Source: Acidobacteriota bacterium (GTDB lineage: Bacteria > Acidobacteriota > Terriglobia > Bryobacterales > Bryobacteraceae). Taken from it: a stretch of DNA of 25,564 nucleotides. The translations under genes and the position numbers were made by a program. The notes beneath the pieces are model-generated. The model ran no database searches. It was given only the letters and a program-made list of their open reading frames with translations, and was not told where the DNA came from. Of this stretch, positions 16,068 to 24,014 are shown one piece after another (positions within the stretch are counted from its first letter, which is position 1; every line of letters begins with the position of its first letter). The stretch is taken from contig QHXU01000134.1 in NCBI GenBank assembly GCA_003223065.1, forward strand, positions 29,113 through 54,676, given 5' to 3'.

Positions 16068-17441
16068 ATGAACCTCTTCCTTCCGCCGGCGCTCGACGCG
16101 ATCGTGCGTGACCTGCATGGGAGAGGCTTTCGTGCGCTGGTGGTCGGCGGAGCCGTGCGAGATGCGCTGCTTGGCCTGGAGCCTAAAGATATCGACATCG
16201 AGGTATACGGGATTACCTATGACCGGCTGGCCGAAGTTCTTTCGCGACACGGGCGCATCGATGTGGTGGGCAAGAGTTTCGGCGTGGTGAACTTCGCCGC
16301 ATCGAACGGCGAGGCGTGCCACTTCAGCGTGCCGCGGCGCGATAACAAAATCGGCCTCGGTCATCGCGATTTTCTTGCGACCTTCGACGAAAACATCACC
16401 CCGCGCGAAGCCGCCAGCCGCCGCGATTTCACCATCAACGCCCTCGCGTTCGATCCGGTCTCGGGCGAGCTGCTCGATTTCTTCCGCGGCGTACCGGACC
16501 TCGAAAAGCGAATACTGCGCGCGACCAGCGACGCTTTCAGCGAGGATCCCCTGCGTGTGCTGCGCGGCATGCAGTTCGCATGCCGGTTCGACCTCGCGCT
16601 CGATCCGGCGACGGCGGAAAAGTCCCGAGTCATAGCCGGCGAGTACTCGACTTTACCCAAGGAGCGGGTGGCGGAAGAATTCATGAAGTGGGCCGTCAAA
16701 AGTGTGAAGCCTGGCCGGATCGCCGAATACCTTGCGGCCACCGGCTGGCTAGTCCATTTCCCCGAGATCGAACAGATAACGCACACAATGCACGTCGTCA
16801 ACGCGGCGGCGGCGATCGCTGACCGCGACGGCCTCGAAGGCGACGAGCGGGCGGTGCTGCTGTTTGCCGCGCTTACGCACGACTTCGCCAAAGCCGGGAC
16901 GACCGCATTGCGCGAGAAGAATGGCGCGCTGCGGTGGACCTCCTATGGTCATGAGGCGGCGGCTGGCATTGCGGCGCGGAACTTTCTCGAACGGATCGGC
17001 ATCAAGGGTGCGATCGTCGAGCACGTGGTTCCGCTGGTGGAGAATCACCTCGTGCATTCGCATCTGGGAATGGATGTGACGCCGCGTAACGTCCGCCGCC
17101 TGGCTGTGCGCCTCGCGCCTGCGAGCATCGCCCAACTTGTGCGGCTGATCGAAGCGGATGCCTCCGGACGCCCGCCAAGGCCAGCCGGGCTGCCCGAGGC
17201 GGCGGCGCGCATCCGCGATATGGCCGCAGCGCAGGCGGTGGAGCGACAGCCGCAGCTGCCGCTGATCCTCGGCCGTCACGTGCTGCCTTATTTCGGCAGC
17301 CGCCCCGGAAAACACATCGGTGCGGTGACCCGCGCGGCGTATGAGGCGCAGCTCGACGGCGCGTTCTCGACCGAAGAGGAAGCGCTTAAGTGGCTGGACG
17401 AATATATCGGGATCAGGCAGTGGGAAGTGGGTAGCAGGTAA
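16068..17441 (+). CDS. cca: CCA tRNA nucleotidyltransferase / poly(A) polymerase family
   Basis: A class II nucleotidyltransferase of 457 residues, which would add or repair the CCA end of tRNA in the cytoplasm. The catalytic head shows GGAVRD (27-32) and the metal-binding Asp pair DID (41-43). RRDFTINALAFDP (118-130) and EDPLRVLRGMQFACRF (159-174) form the nucleotide-binding neck. An HD domain follows with HD at 271-272 in LLFAALTHDFAKAG, as in the bifunctional Cca proteins. A poly(A) polymerase role cannot be excluded from sequence. The ATG is preceded at once by AAAGAGG, too close for a normal ribosome site, and by GACAAT 8 nt upstream, a weak -10-like box. It ends 35 bp from the convergent PEP mutase-like gene. 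Confidence 0.9.
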   Translation: MNLFLPPALDAIVRDLHGRGFRALVVGGAVRDALLGLEPKDIDIEVYGITYDRLAEVLSRHGRIDVVGKSFGVVNFAASNGEACHFSVPRRDNKIGLGHRDFLATFDENITPREAASRRDFTINALAFDPVSGELLDFFRGVPDLEKRILRATSDAFSEDPLRVLRGMQFACRFDLALDPATAEKSRVIAGEYSTLPKERVAEEFMKWAVKSVKPGRIAEYLAATGWLVHFPEIEQITHTMHVVNAAAAIADRDGLEGDERAVLLFAALTHDFAKAGTTALREKNGALRWTSYGHEAAAGIAARNFLERIGIKGAIVEHVVPLVENHLVHSHLGMDVTPRNVRRLAVRLAPASIAQLVRLIEADASGRPPRPAGLPEAAARIRDMAAAQAVERQPQLPLILGRHVLPYFGSRPGKHIGAVTRAAYEAQLDGAFSTEEEALKWLDEYIGIRQWEVGSR

Positions 17442-17476
17442 ACGGGCCGCCGTCTGCTTTTTATGATCAGTCCATG

Positions 17477-18274
17477 CTATCCAGATCCCAACAGCCGGTT
17501 TAATTCCGCATAGGGAACGGCGCCGTCGGTGAAGGATGTATAAGAGCCCGATTCGCGCAGCTCCCGGGCGATGCGGTAGACCAGACCCATTGTCGCCCGC
17601 ATCGGGCCCGACCCCACGCTCACACGGGCCACGCCCATTTCTTGCAGGTCTGGCGCGCTCGGCGTGCCTTCCCCCGCCAGAACGTTGAGCGGGCCACGGA
17701 CGGCTTTGACCAGCCGGCCGACCGTCGCGCGATCCCGCACGCCCGGCGCAAAGAGGCAATCTGCGCCCGCGTTGCGATAGGCGTTCAGTTTCTGAACTGC
17801 GCGATCGAACCGCGTCGCTTCATCGCCGATGGCGTTGAGAAAAATGTCCGTACGCGCGTTGATCACCATTTCGGGGGTTGCTTTGCGGATGGCCCGAATC
17901 GTGGCGGTCTGTTCCGCCTCCTCAATCAGCCGGTCTTCGCCGTATGTGTCCTCAAGATTCATCCCGACTGCGCCGGCCGCCCACACCTGGCGTGCTGTCT
18001 CGACCGCATCGTCATAGCCCGCCTCCACGTCCGCCGTCACCGGAATGTGGATCGCACGGGCGATACGCGCCACCACTTCGAGCATTTCCCCCCGCGAAAT
18101 GCGTTGCCCGTCGGGATATCCGAGAGCGAAGGCGATTCCAGCACTCGTAGAGCCGAGGGCGGGGAATCCGGTGCTCTCGAAAATCCTCGCGCTGGCAACG
18201 TCCCATGCGTTTGGCAGCACCAGAATCGGCGCGCTTAAATGCAGGCGTCTAAAGACTTCTGCCTTTGTGAGCAC
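17477..18274 (-). CDS. Isocitrate lyase / phosphoenolpyruvate mutase family protein
   Basis: A TIM-barrel protein of 265 residues from the GTG at 18274. Motifs of the superfamily are LPNAWD (20-25), the TADVEAGY metal-binding loop (80-87), NLEDT (106-110) and NARTD (139-143). The KKCGH motif of true isocitrate and methylisocitrate lyases is absent. It is thus one of the many family members with unknown substrate, cleaving or rearranging a C-C or C-P bond of a 2-oxo or 2-hydroxy acid. The frame is open far upstream (to 18589), but that part lies inside the divergent S9 gene and has no family similarity. The GTG lies 6 nt after a TATCCT box and just before the conserved N-terminal helix (KAEVFRRLH). 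Confidence 0.88.
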   Translation of the reverse strand: MLTKAEVFRRLHLSAPILVLPNAWDVASARIFESTGFPALGSTSAGIAFALGYPDGQRISRGEMLEVVARIARAIHIPVTADVEAGYDDAVETARQVWAAGAVGMNLEDTYGEDRLIEEAEQTATIRAIRKATPEMVINARTDIFLNAIGDEATRFDRAVQKLNAYRNAGADCLFAPGVRDRATVGRLVKAVRGPLNVLAGEGTPSAPDLQEMGVARVSVGSGPMRATMGLVYRIARELRESGSYTSFTDGAVPYAELNRLLGSG

Positions 18275-18286
18275 GCTTCGAGGATA
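18272..18286 (-). promoter_or_regulatory. Probable leaderless promoter of the PEP mutase-like gene
   Basis: TATCCT on the minus strand (18286-18281) is 6 nt before GTG 18274. It supports this start over ATG 18310, which would put the promoter inside the coding region. Confidence 0.55.
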
Positions 18287-18296
18287 ACTTAACCGA

Positions 18297-18313
18297 TAGA
18301 ATAGTCGCATATG
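18297..18313 (+). promoter_or_regulatory. Probable leaderless promoter of S9 peptidase 3
   Basis: TAGAAT (18297-18302) is followed after 8 nt by ATG 18311. Only 10 bp separate it from the minus-strand TATCCT box of the divergent gene, so the two promoters must overlap. Confidence 0.55.
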
Positions 18314-20341
18314 GTTCGTCCGCTTTTGGCTCTCGCCTGCGCCGCTGGTCTTTTTGCGCAGAAACAACCGTTTAACGTCGAAACCATGGTCAAGCTGGCA
18401 CGTATCAGCGAGCCGGCGCTCTCGCCGGACGGAAAGCAAGTGGCTTTCACTGTCCAGACCATCGATATGGAGAAAAACGCGAAGCCGAAACAGATCTACC
18501 TGGTCCCGGTGGATGGTGGCTTCCCCCGCCAGATTAGTCATGACGGTACGCAGAACGAGCGCCCGCGCTGGTCGCCTGACTCCAAACAAATCTACTTTGT
18601 TTCGAACCGCTCTGGCTCATCGCAGATCTGGGCGATGGATCCGGATGGCGGCCACGTGCGACAGGTCAGTCATGTTTCGACCGAAGCCAGCGGCATCCTT
18701 GTGACGCCCGACGGTAAAAAGGTCGTGTTCTTGTCGAGCGTCTATCCTGAGTGCGGATCCGACGACCCGTGCAACAAAACCAAACTCGAAGGCGAGAACA
18801 GCAGCAAGGTGAAAGCGCGCATCTACACCTCACTACTCTACCGGCACTGGACCGAGTGGAAGAGCAAGCGCCGGCAGCATTTGATGGTCATGAACGCTGA
18901 CGACGGCACCGCGGTCAGAGATCTGACTCCGGGCACGCATGACGTACCGCCATTCTCGCTGGGCGGTCCAGAGGATTATGCGATTTCGCCCGACTCGACG
19001 GAGGTCGCGTTCACGATGAACGCCGGCGCCGACCAGGCTACCAGCACGAACTCTGATGTCTACACCGTGCCGATCGCGGGCGGTGAGCCAAAGAAGATCA
19101 CGATCGGGCTGGGGGCCGATAACGCGCCGCTTTATTCGCCCGACGGAAAATACCTCGCATTCCGCTCGCAGGCTCGTCCTGGTTATGAAAGCGACCGGTG
19201 GCGGCTGATGGTGCTCGAACGCTCGAACGGGCGCACCAATAGCCTGTCTGAGAGCCTCGATCGTTGGGTGGGCAGCATGACCTGGTCACCCGATTCGACG
19301 CGGCTCTTTTTCACGGTGGAAGACCGCGGCCGCACGGGCTTGCAAATGATTCCGGTCACGGGTGGTGCTTTGCGCAATATTATTTCCGGCTCGTCCAGCC
19401 TCGATGACGTGCATTTTACATCGGACGGGCGAATCATGATCTACACCGAGCAGAGCGGATCGCGGCCCGTCGAGATTTATCGCGCAACCTCGACCGGCGG
19501 CACGGGCGTGCCACTTACTCATCTCAACGATGCCGTGCTGGCCGGCGCGTCGCTCACGCCGCTCGAAGAAATCTGGGTGGAGAGCGCGGATAAAACGCGC
19601 GTGCATGCGTTCGTTCTGAAGCCGCCCGATTTTTCGCCGTTCAGAAAATATACCGTTCTATTGCTGATTCACGGCGGGCCGCAAGGCGCCTGGGGAGAGA
19701 CGTGGAGTTATCGCTGGAACGCGCAAGTATTCGCTTCGGCCGGTTACATGGTTGTGATGCCGAACCCGCGCGGTTCGACCGGCTATGGCCAGAAGTTCAT
19801 CGACGATATTAATGGCGACTGGGGCGGCAAAGTGTACGACGATCTGATGGCCGTCGCCGACCACGTGGCTACGCTGCCCTATGCTGACGCGGACCGCATG
19901 GCCGCCGCGGGCGGCTCCTATGGCGGCTACATGGTGAACTGGCTGCTCGGACACACCTCGCGATTTAAGGCGCTGGTCTCGCACGCCGGCGTTTTCGACC
20001 TCCGTAGCATGGCCGGCGAAACCGAAGAGCTGTGGTTCCCTCTGTGGGAGTTTCGAGGTATGCCGTGGGACAACCCGGAAATGTACGCCAGGTGGTCGCC
20101 TAGCTACTTCGTGAAAGATTTCAAGACGCCGACGCTAGTGATTCACGGAGAGCTGGATTATCGTGTGCCGGTGGGACAAGGCTTGCAACTCTTTACGGCG
20201 TTGCAAATGCAGAGAGTCCCGTCGAAGCTGCTGTTGTTCCCGGATGAAGGCCACTGGATCCAGAAACCGCAAAACAGCATGCTGTGGTACAACCAGTTTC
20301 TCGAGTGGATCGGCGAGTGGGTGAAAAAGCGTTCCGATTAA
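18311..20341 (+). CDS. Secreted S9 family peptidase (prolyl oligopeptidase fold), paralogue 3
   Basis: A 676-residue protein with a short signal peptide (MVRPLLALACAAGLFAQ). The propeller half has SPDG/SPDS blades near 38, 88, 226, 276 and 326. The hydrolase domain has HGGP, NPRGSTGYG, nucleophile Ser536 in GGSYGG, Asp616 in GELDYRVP and His648 in DEGH. The triad is intact. An insertion with two cysteines (C148, C154; ECGSDDPC) and a charged stretch sits after the second blade and is absent from the other two S9 proteins here; it may hold a disulfide outside the cytoplasm. It is divergent from the PEP mutase-like gene with 36 bp between starts. The 3' end overlaps the beta-helix lipoprotein start. 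Confidence 0.95.
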   Translation: MVRPLLALACAAGLFAQKQPFNVETMVKLARISEPALSPDGKQVAFTVQTIDMEKNAKPKQIYLVPVDGGFPRQISHDGTQNERPRWSPDSKQIYFVSNRSGSSQIWAMDPDGGHVRQVSHVSTEASGILVTPDGKKVVFLSSVYPECGSDDPCNKTKLEGENSSKVKARIYTSLLYRHWTEWKSKRRQHLMVMNADDGTAVRDLTPGTHDVPPFSLGGPEDYAISPDSTEVAFTMNAGADQATSTNSDVYTVPIAGGEPKKITIGLGADNAPLYSPDGKYLAFRSQARPGYESDRWRLMVLERSNGRTNSLSESLDRWVGSMTWSPDSTRLFFTVEDRGRTGLQMIPVTGGALRNIISGSSSLDDVHFTSDGRIMIYTEQSGSRPVEIYRATSTGGTGVPLTHLNDAVLAGASLTPLEEIWVESADKTRVHAFVLKPPDFSPFRKYTVLLLIHGGPQGAWGETWSYRWNAQVFASAGYMVVMPNPRGSTGYGQKFIDDINGDWGGKVYDDLMAVADHVATLPYADADRMAAAGGSYGGYMVNWLLGHTSRFKALVSHAGVFDLRSMAGETEELWFPLWEFRGMPWDNPEMYARWSPSYFVKDFKTPTLVIHGELDYRVPVGQGLQLFTALQMQRVPSKLLLFPDEGHWIQKPQNSMLWYNQFLEWIGEWVKKRSD

Positions 20342-21690
20342 CAGCTGGACTTGGTTGTATTGTATTCATGCTCGCGGGCTGCGGCTCACCTGAAGCACGC
20401 CTGCGAAAAACCCTTGCGGCACAGATCACAGGGGTGGTCCATTTGCCGTCGGGCGTGATCGAAGTTTCTTCCGAGCTTCGCGTCGCACCTGGAGCGCACG
20501 ATCTCGAAATCGTGGGCTCGGGGACGATGCTCAAGGCCGGCAAGGATTTCAAAGGCCGGGCGATCTTCGCTGCCGAGGGCGCGCGCGGCGTACGGATGCG
20601 TGATTTTTCGATCGACGGCAACCGGGCGGCGCTCGCCAAGCCGCTTGAAATGGCGCCGCCGGAGAACGCTTTTCGACTTTACTATCCTGACAACGGCGTG
20701 CTCCTCGACCGCGTGGAGGGGGCCGAGCTTTCGAATCTGAAGCTCGCTAACGTTGTCAATTTCGCGATACTGATCAGCCGCTCCTCGGCGATCCGAATCC
20801 GCGGCGTCGAGGTAGAAGAGTCAGGCTCGCGCAACGCACGCGGCCGGAACAATAGCACAGGCGGGATCGTGATAGAAGAGGGGTCCAGGAATTTCGAGGT
20901 GCGCGACTGTACCTTCCGGCGGATCAATGGAAACGGGTTGTGGACCCACTCGCTGTACACCTCGCCACGCTCGGAGGACGGACTGTTCGCCGCTAACCGG
21001 TTCGATTCGGTGGGCCGGGACGCGATCCAGGTGGGTCACGCCACGCGCGTGCGCGTTCAAGAGAACACCGGAACGCGCGTCGGCTTTCCGTCCGAAGGCG
21101 TGGATTTCGAAAGCGGGGCCACGCCCGTGGCGATCGACACTTCGGGCAATGTGGACCATTCGGAATATTCAGGCAACAGGTTCGAAGAGGTGAACGGCAA
21201 GTGCATCGATCTCGACGGGTTCCACGACGGCGCCATCCGTGACAACCGTTGCATCAACCGCCGCCCGCCCGAAGAATACCCGTTCGGCCACTTCGGGATC
21301 GTGATGAATAATACTGATCCCGACATGCGCTCTGAGAACATCGAAATCACCGGCAACGATATCGACGGAACCAAGTTCGGCGGCCTGTTCCTGATGGGCA
21401 GCGGTCACCGTGTCATCGGGAACGTGTTCCACCACCTGAACAAGGCGGAGTGCAATGAGAACGCGGCCCGCTTCGGCTGCATATACAAAAAGGACGAACC
21501 CAAGATGCTTGAATCGGGAATCTATCTTGGCCGCGGCGTGGCTCGCTTCGAGCAGACACGGGGAAACGTGATTCGTAACAACCAGATTTCGGGGCACAAG
21601 ATGAAAACGCGTTGCATTGCCGCCGGCCCCGGGGTCTCGCTCGCGCAAAACCGGATCGAGCGGAACACCTGTTCCGATTACTCCCGCTGA
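20317..21690 (+). CDS. Predicted lipoprotein with right-handed parallel beta-helix
   Basis: With the GTG at 20317 the protein has 457 residues and a lipoprotein signal: a short basic start, a hydrophobic core (LTAGLGCIVFM) and a lipobox LAGC with acceptor Cys22 followed by GS. The rest is a chain of short beta-strand repeats rich in Asn and Gly (for example FSIDGNRAAL, YSGNRFEEV, IEITGNDIDG, RVIGNVFHHL, IRNNQISGH), typical of PbH1/NosD-type beta-helices. These folds bind or cleave polysaccharides; no catalytic motif is clear. An in-frame GTG at 20284 would only add residues before the signal. The start overlaps S9 peptidase 3 by 25 bp, so translation may be coupled. The Wzt-like gene follows after 16 bp. 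Outer-membrane location is inferred; the substrate is unknown. Confidence 0.8.
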   Translation: MGEKAFRLTAGLGCIVFMLAGCGSPEARLRKTLAAQITGVVHLPSGVIEVSSELRVAPGAHDLEIVGSGTMLKAGKDFKGRAIFAAEGARGVRMRDFSIDGNRAALAKPLEMAPPENAFRLYYPDNGVLLDRVEGAELSNLKLANVVNFAILISRSSAIRIRGVEVEESGSRNARGRNNSTGGIVIEEGSRNFEVRDCTFRRINGNGLWTHSLYTSPRSEDGLFAANRFDSVGRDAIQVGHATRVRVQENTGTRVGFPSEGVDFESGATPVAIDTSGNVDHSEYSGNRFEEVNGKCIDLDGFHDGAIRDNRCINRRPPEEYPFGHFGIVMNNTDPDMRSENIEITGNDIDGTKFGGLFLMGSGHRVIGNVFHHLNKAECNENAARFGCIYKKDEPKMLESGIYLGRGVARFEQTRGNVIRNNQISGHKMKTRCIAAGPGVSLAQNRIERNTCSDYSR

Positions 21691-21692
21691 CG

Positions 21693-21709
21693 TATCCTGG
21701 AACCGGGTG
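21693..21709 (+). promoter_or_regulatory. Possible leaderless promoter of the Wzt-like gene
   Basis: TATCCT (21693-21698) is 8 nt before GTG 21707 and only 2 nt past the beta-helix stop codon. The same hexamer precedes the PEP mutase-like gene. No clear -35 or ribosome site is seen, so the gene may have its own start point. Confidence 0.4.
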
Positions 21710-22651
21710 TCCATCGAGTTCCGGAATGTGTATGCCGCGCCCCTGGCCGGTTTCAGCGCAGTTGCGCCTGGAGGGGCGATTATAGGTGTCATCGGAGAAA
21801 AAACCTCGGGCATCACTGAGTTGCTGAAACTTGCCGGCGGCATCTTGCAACCCGAGCAGGGCGAAATCGTTTCGAGTCCCGAACGGCGTTTCGTGGCCCT
21901 CGGCGACCCTCTGAACCTGGCGCCGGCCGCGGTCCTGGCGCTGGACCAGGCGCTCGCCACGCAGGACGCCGTGGTGCGGGCCCGAACGCTAGCCGGCCTG
22001 GACCGCTTGCGGCGCGCGGGCGCCACGGTGCTGCTGTCGTCGCACGAAGAGAAACTGCTTGAAGGCTTATGCGACGAGGTGTGGTGGCTCGATGGAGGCC
22101 AAATGGCCGCCAAGGGTGATCCGCGCGAGACGCTCGACAGGTATCGGCGCTTCGTCGCCGAACGCGTCCGGAGTTGGGGCGAGACGATTCCGCCGCGTTT
22201 GGCTCCGGCGTTTCGGCGCGGCGACGGGCGGGCGGAAGTGATCTCGATCGAAACGCTCGGAGCGGGCGGAAAACCGACCATCGTCTGGAAGAGCGGCGAG
22301 ATGGTGAGCGTACGCGCGACGGTGCGCTTTCACGAAGCGGTCGCCGAGCCCGTGCTGGGACTTCTGATCCGCACCCAGATCGGCTTCGAGGTGTACGGCA
22401 CCAACACCGAATTGGAGCAGGTGAAGATCGGACCGCGCGAAGCGGGCGCCACGGTTACGATCGTTTTTTCGTTCCTGTGCGATCTGTGCCCGCAGGCGTA
22501 CACGCTGACGCTTGCCTCGCACGATCCTGATGGCACGGCTCATGATTGGTTGGACGACGCGATCGCGATTGCTGTGACCGATGAGCGTCCGACAGCCGGA
22601 GTTGCGAATTTGCGGGCGAAGGTGACGGCGGAGAGTGAACCGCAGCCCTGA
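21707..22651 (+). CDS. Wzt-like protein with degenerate ABC ATPase domain and C-terminal Wzt domain
   Basis: The frame is open from 21617, but the homologous part begins at GTG 21707 (VSIEFRNV), giving 314 residues. The N-terminal 150 resemble the ABC ATPase of O-antigen exporters, with changes that should stop ATP use. The Walker A region reads GEKTSGIT (30-37) with Ile36 for the essential Lys. Walker B is AVLALDQ (75-81) with Gln for the catalytic Glu. Only 44 residues separate them, where about 110 with the Q-loop and LSGGQ signature are normal. The switch His is kept (SSHEEK, His113), as is CDEVWWLDGG. Residues 173-292 match the Wzt C-terminal domain that binds the end of the exported glycan (VYGTNTE). 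It may be a non-catalytic glycan-recognition subunit. No permease gene is nearby. Confidence 0.78.
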   Translation: MSIEFRNVYAAPLAGFSAVAPGGAIIGVIGEKTSGITELLKLAGGILQPEQGEIVSSPERRFVALGDPLNLAPAAVLALDQALATQDAVVRARTLAGLDRLRRAGATVLLSSHEEKLLEGLCDEVWWLDGGQMAAKGDPRETLDRYRRFVAERVRSWGETIPPRLAPAFRRGDGRAEVISIETLGAGGKPTIVWKSGEMVSVRATVRFHEAVAEPVLGLLIRTQIGFEVYGTNTELEQVKIGPREAGATVTIVFSFLCDLCPQAYTLTLASHDPDGTAHDWLDDAIAIAVTDERPTAGVANLRAKVTAESEPQP

Positions 22652-22661
22652 GCGAGGCTCG

Positions 22662-24014
22662 CTACTTCCCCTCTAACAAGAACGTCGGCGCCAGGCCCGT
22701 CAGCGTCGAAAAACTGTTCGACCCCGCCACGCTCAGCCAGCTGGAACAGCCATGCACCTTGCCCAGGAACGAATGCGGGTGCACGTCCACTTGCATCTCT
22801 TTCATCATCAAGCTGCCATATTGCAGCAGCGGGAAAACGGCGTGGGACGGCTCGTCCGCTTCCTGTACCACGTAGGGTGTGCGCATGGCCTGGCGAAGCG
22901 CTTTCTCCCATCCGCTGTCGTCGGTTTCAGCGCCGCGGAAGGAGTGCAGGTCGGCTGAGTCGTCGTTCGGTTTCAGCACCAGCTTGTTCCGATGCTTCAT
23001 CACGAACTCCGGCAGGTCCACGGTATGGTTGCGGTAGGTCGTCTTGGCGGCCTGCACCAGGCGCGTCCATGGAATAAACTCCTTGATGGCTTTGCGCTCC
23101 CCCGCCGGAAAGCGCGCAGTCACGGAGTCGTCCGTGAGCAGGTCGAAGATGACCCTTTTTGCTCCCAACTCGGAGCGGAAGCTGTTCACCATGCACACCG
23201 CGCGCTCCTTGTATGCGCGCACGAGCGGATGCGATAGATCGAATCGCACCAGGAATTCCTGTAGCTTGATACGGCGAAACGCGATGTCGATCGCGAACTC
23301 ACCCCGCCGCAGGATGCCACTGCGGTACTCGAGCTGGTCCGGCGAAACGATCTCGGTTGGAAATCCTTCGCTAGCGAAGAACTCAGCCAGCAGCGCGTGT
23401 TCGCTCGCCTCGGCCGTTTGGAACGGCTGCCGGAACTCGACGATCGCGATGCGCGGCTTCTTCTGCTTGCCCCCAAAATCCTTGTACGCTTTGAGCATTG
23501 CGTTCAGCAAGTATGCCTTGCCGCCGAGCTTCTTGAGTTTGTACTTTTTCCGGAACTCTTTGACCGGCGCTGCTTCGTAGAAAAGATCGGCCAGCGTGTC
23601 CCCGTAGATCACTCCTGCGGGAGCTTCGGCGTTGTGCGCCACGAAACGCAGAGTGCCGTCATTTAGATTTGTGTCCAGCAGTCCTGTTACGCTCACGAAC
23701 GAATAACCCGGGTCGACGGCAGCCAGCATGCGTTCGGCCGGCAGCAGTTGCAGGCGCGCCATAAGCGCGGAACTCGAGAGCGCCATCTGTTCCACGCGGT
23801 TAATGGCCGAAAACAAAGCCTCAGCCGCCTTCACCAGCGACGCGTATTCGCGATTGGTGAGAAAATGCGGCCGCAAAACCGGAGAAATCATCCGGCCACC
23901 GAGCCGCTCGGCCTTCATGCGCTCCTGGAGCGCTTGGGCCCAAGCCAGGTCGATGTACGGTTCGCTTTCGATGATTTTGTGATAACGGGCTATCGCCTCG
24001 CCCACCTGAGTCAT
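22662..24014 (-). CDS. Uncharacterised ATP-grasp-like protein (circularly permuted type, tentative)
   Basis: A 450-residue soluble protein with no signal peptide or membrane segment. I do not recognise a named gene. RPHFLTNREYASLVKAAE (48-65), DPGYSFVSVTGLLD (101-114) and FVAHNAEAPAGVIYGD (124-139) recall proteins annotated as circularly permuted ATP-grasp or glutathionylspermidine synthase-like. LVLKPNDDS (345-353) and YVVQE (381-385) look like the lysine strand and hinge of an ATP-grasp fold. If so, it would join a carboxylate to an amine or similar group using ATP. The partner substrate is unknown. It lies 123 bp downstream of typA, with an AT-rich promoter region between, and converges with the Wzt-like gene, leaving 10 bp. 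The coding frame is certain; the fold call is from memory of the family. Confidence 0.6.
   Translation of the reverse strand: MTQVGEAIARYHKIIESEPYIDLAWAQALQERMKAERLGGRMISPVLRPHFLTNREYASLVKAAEALFSAINRVEQMALSSSALMARLQLLPAERMLAAVDPGYSFVSVTGLLDTNLNDGTLRFVAHNAEAPAGVIYGDTLADLFYEAAPVKEFRKKYKLKKLGGKAYLLNAMLKAYKDFGGKQKKPRIAIVEFRQPFQTAEASEHALLAEFFASEGFPTEIVSPDQLEYRSGILRRGEFAIDIAFRRIKLQEFLVRFDLSHPLVRAYKERAVCMVNSFRSELGAKRVIFDLLTDDSVTARFPAGERKAIKEFIPWTRLVQAAKTTYRNHTVDLPEFVMKHRNKLVLKPNDDSADLHSFRGAETDDSGWEKALRQAMRTPYVVQEADEPSHAVFPLLQYGSLMMKEMQVDVHPHSFLGKVHGCSSWLSVAGSNSFSTLTGLAPTFLLEGK

Noticed and set aside
16054..16070. GACAAT before cca as another leaderless promoter
   Set aside because: It breaks the TANNNT pattern at the first base, and the gene may be read through from S9 peptidase 2 37 bp upstream. 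Kept only as a weak possibility.
16749..17759. Minus-strand open frame of 336 codons spanning the end of cca and of the PEP mutase-like gene
   Set aside because: It overlaps conserved parts of both genes in another frame and has a low-complexity Arg/Gly/Ala composition.
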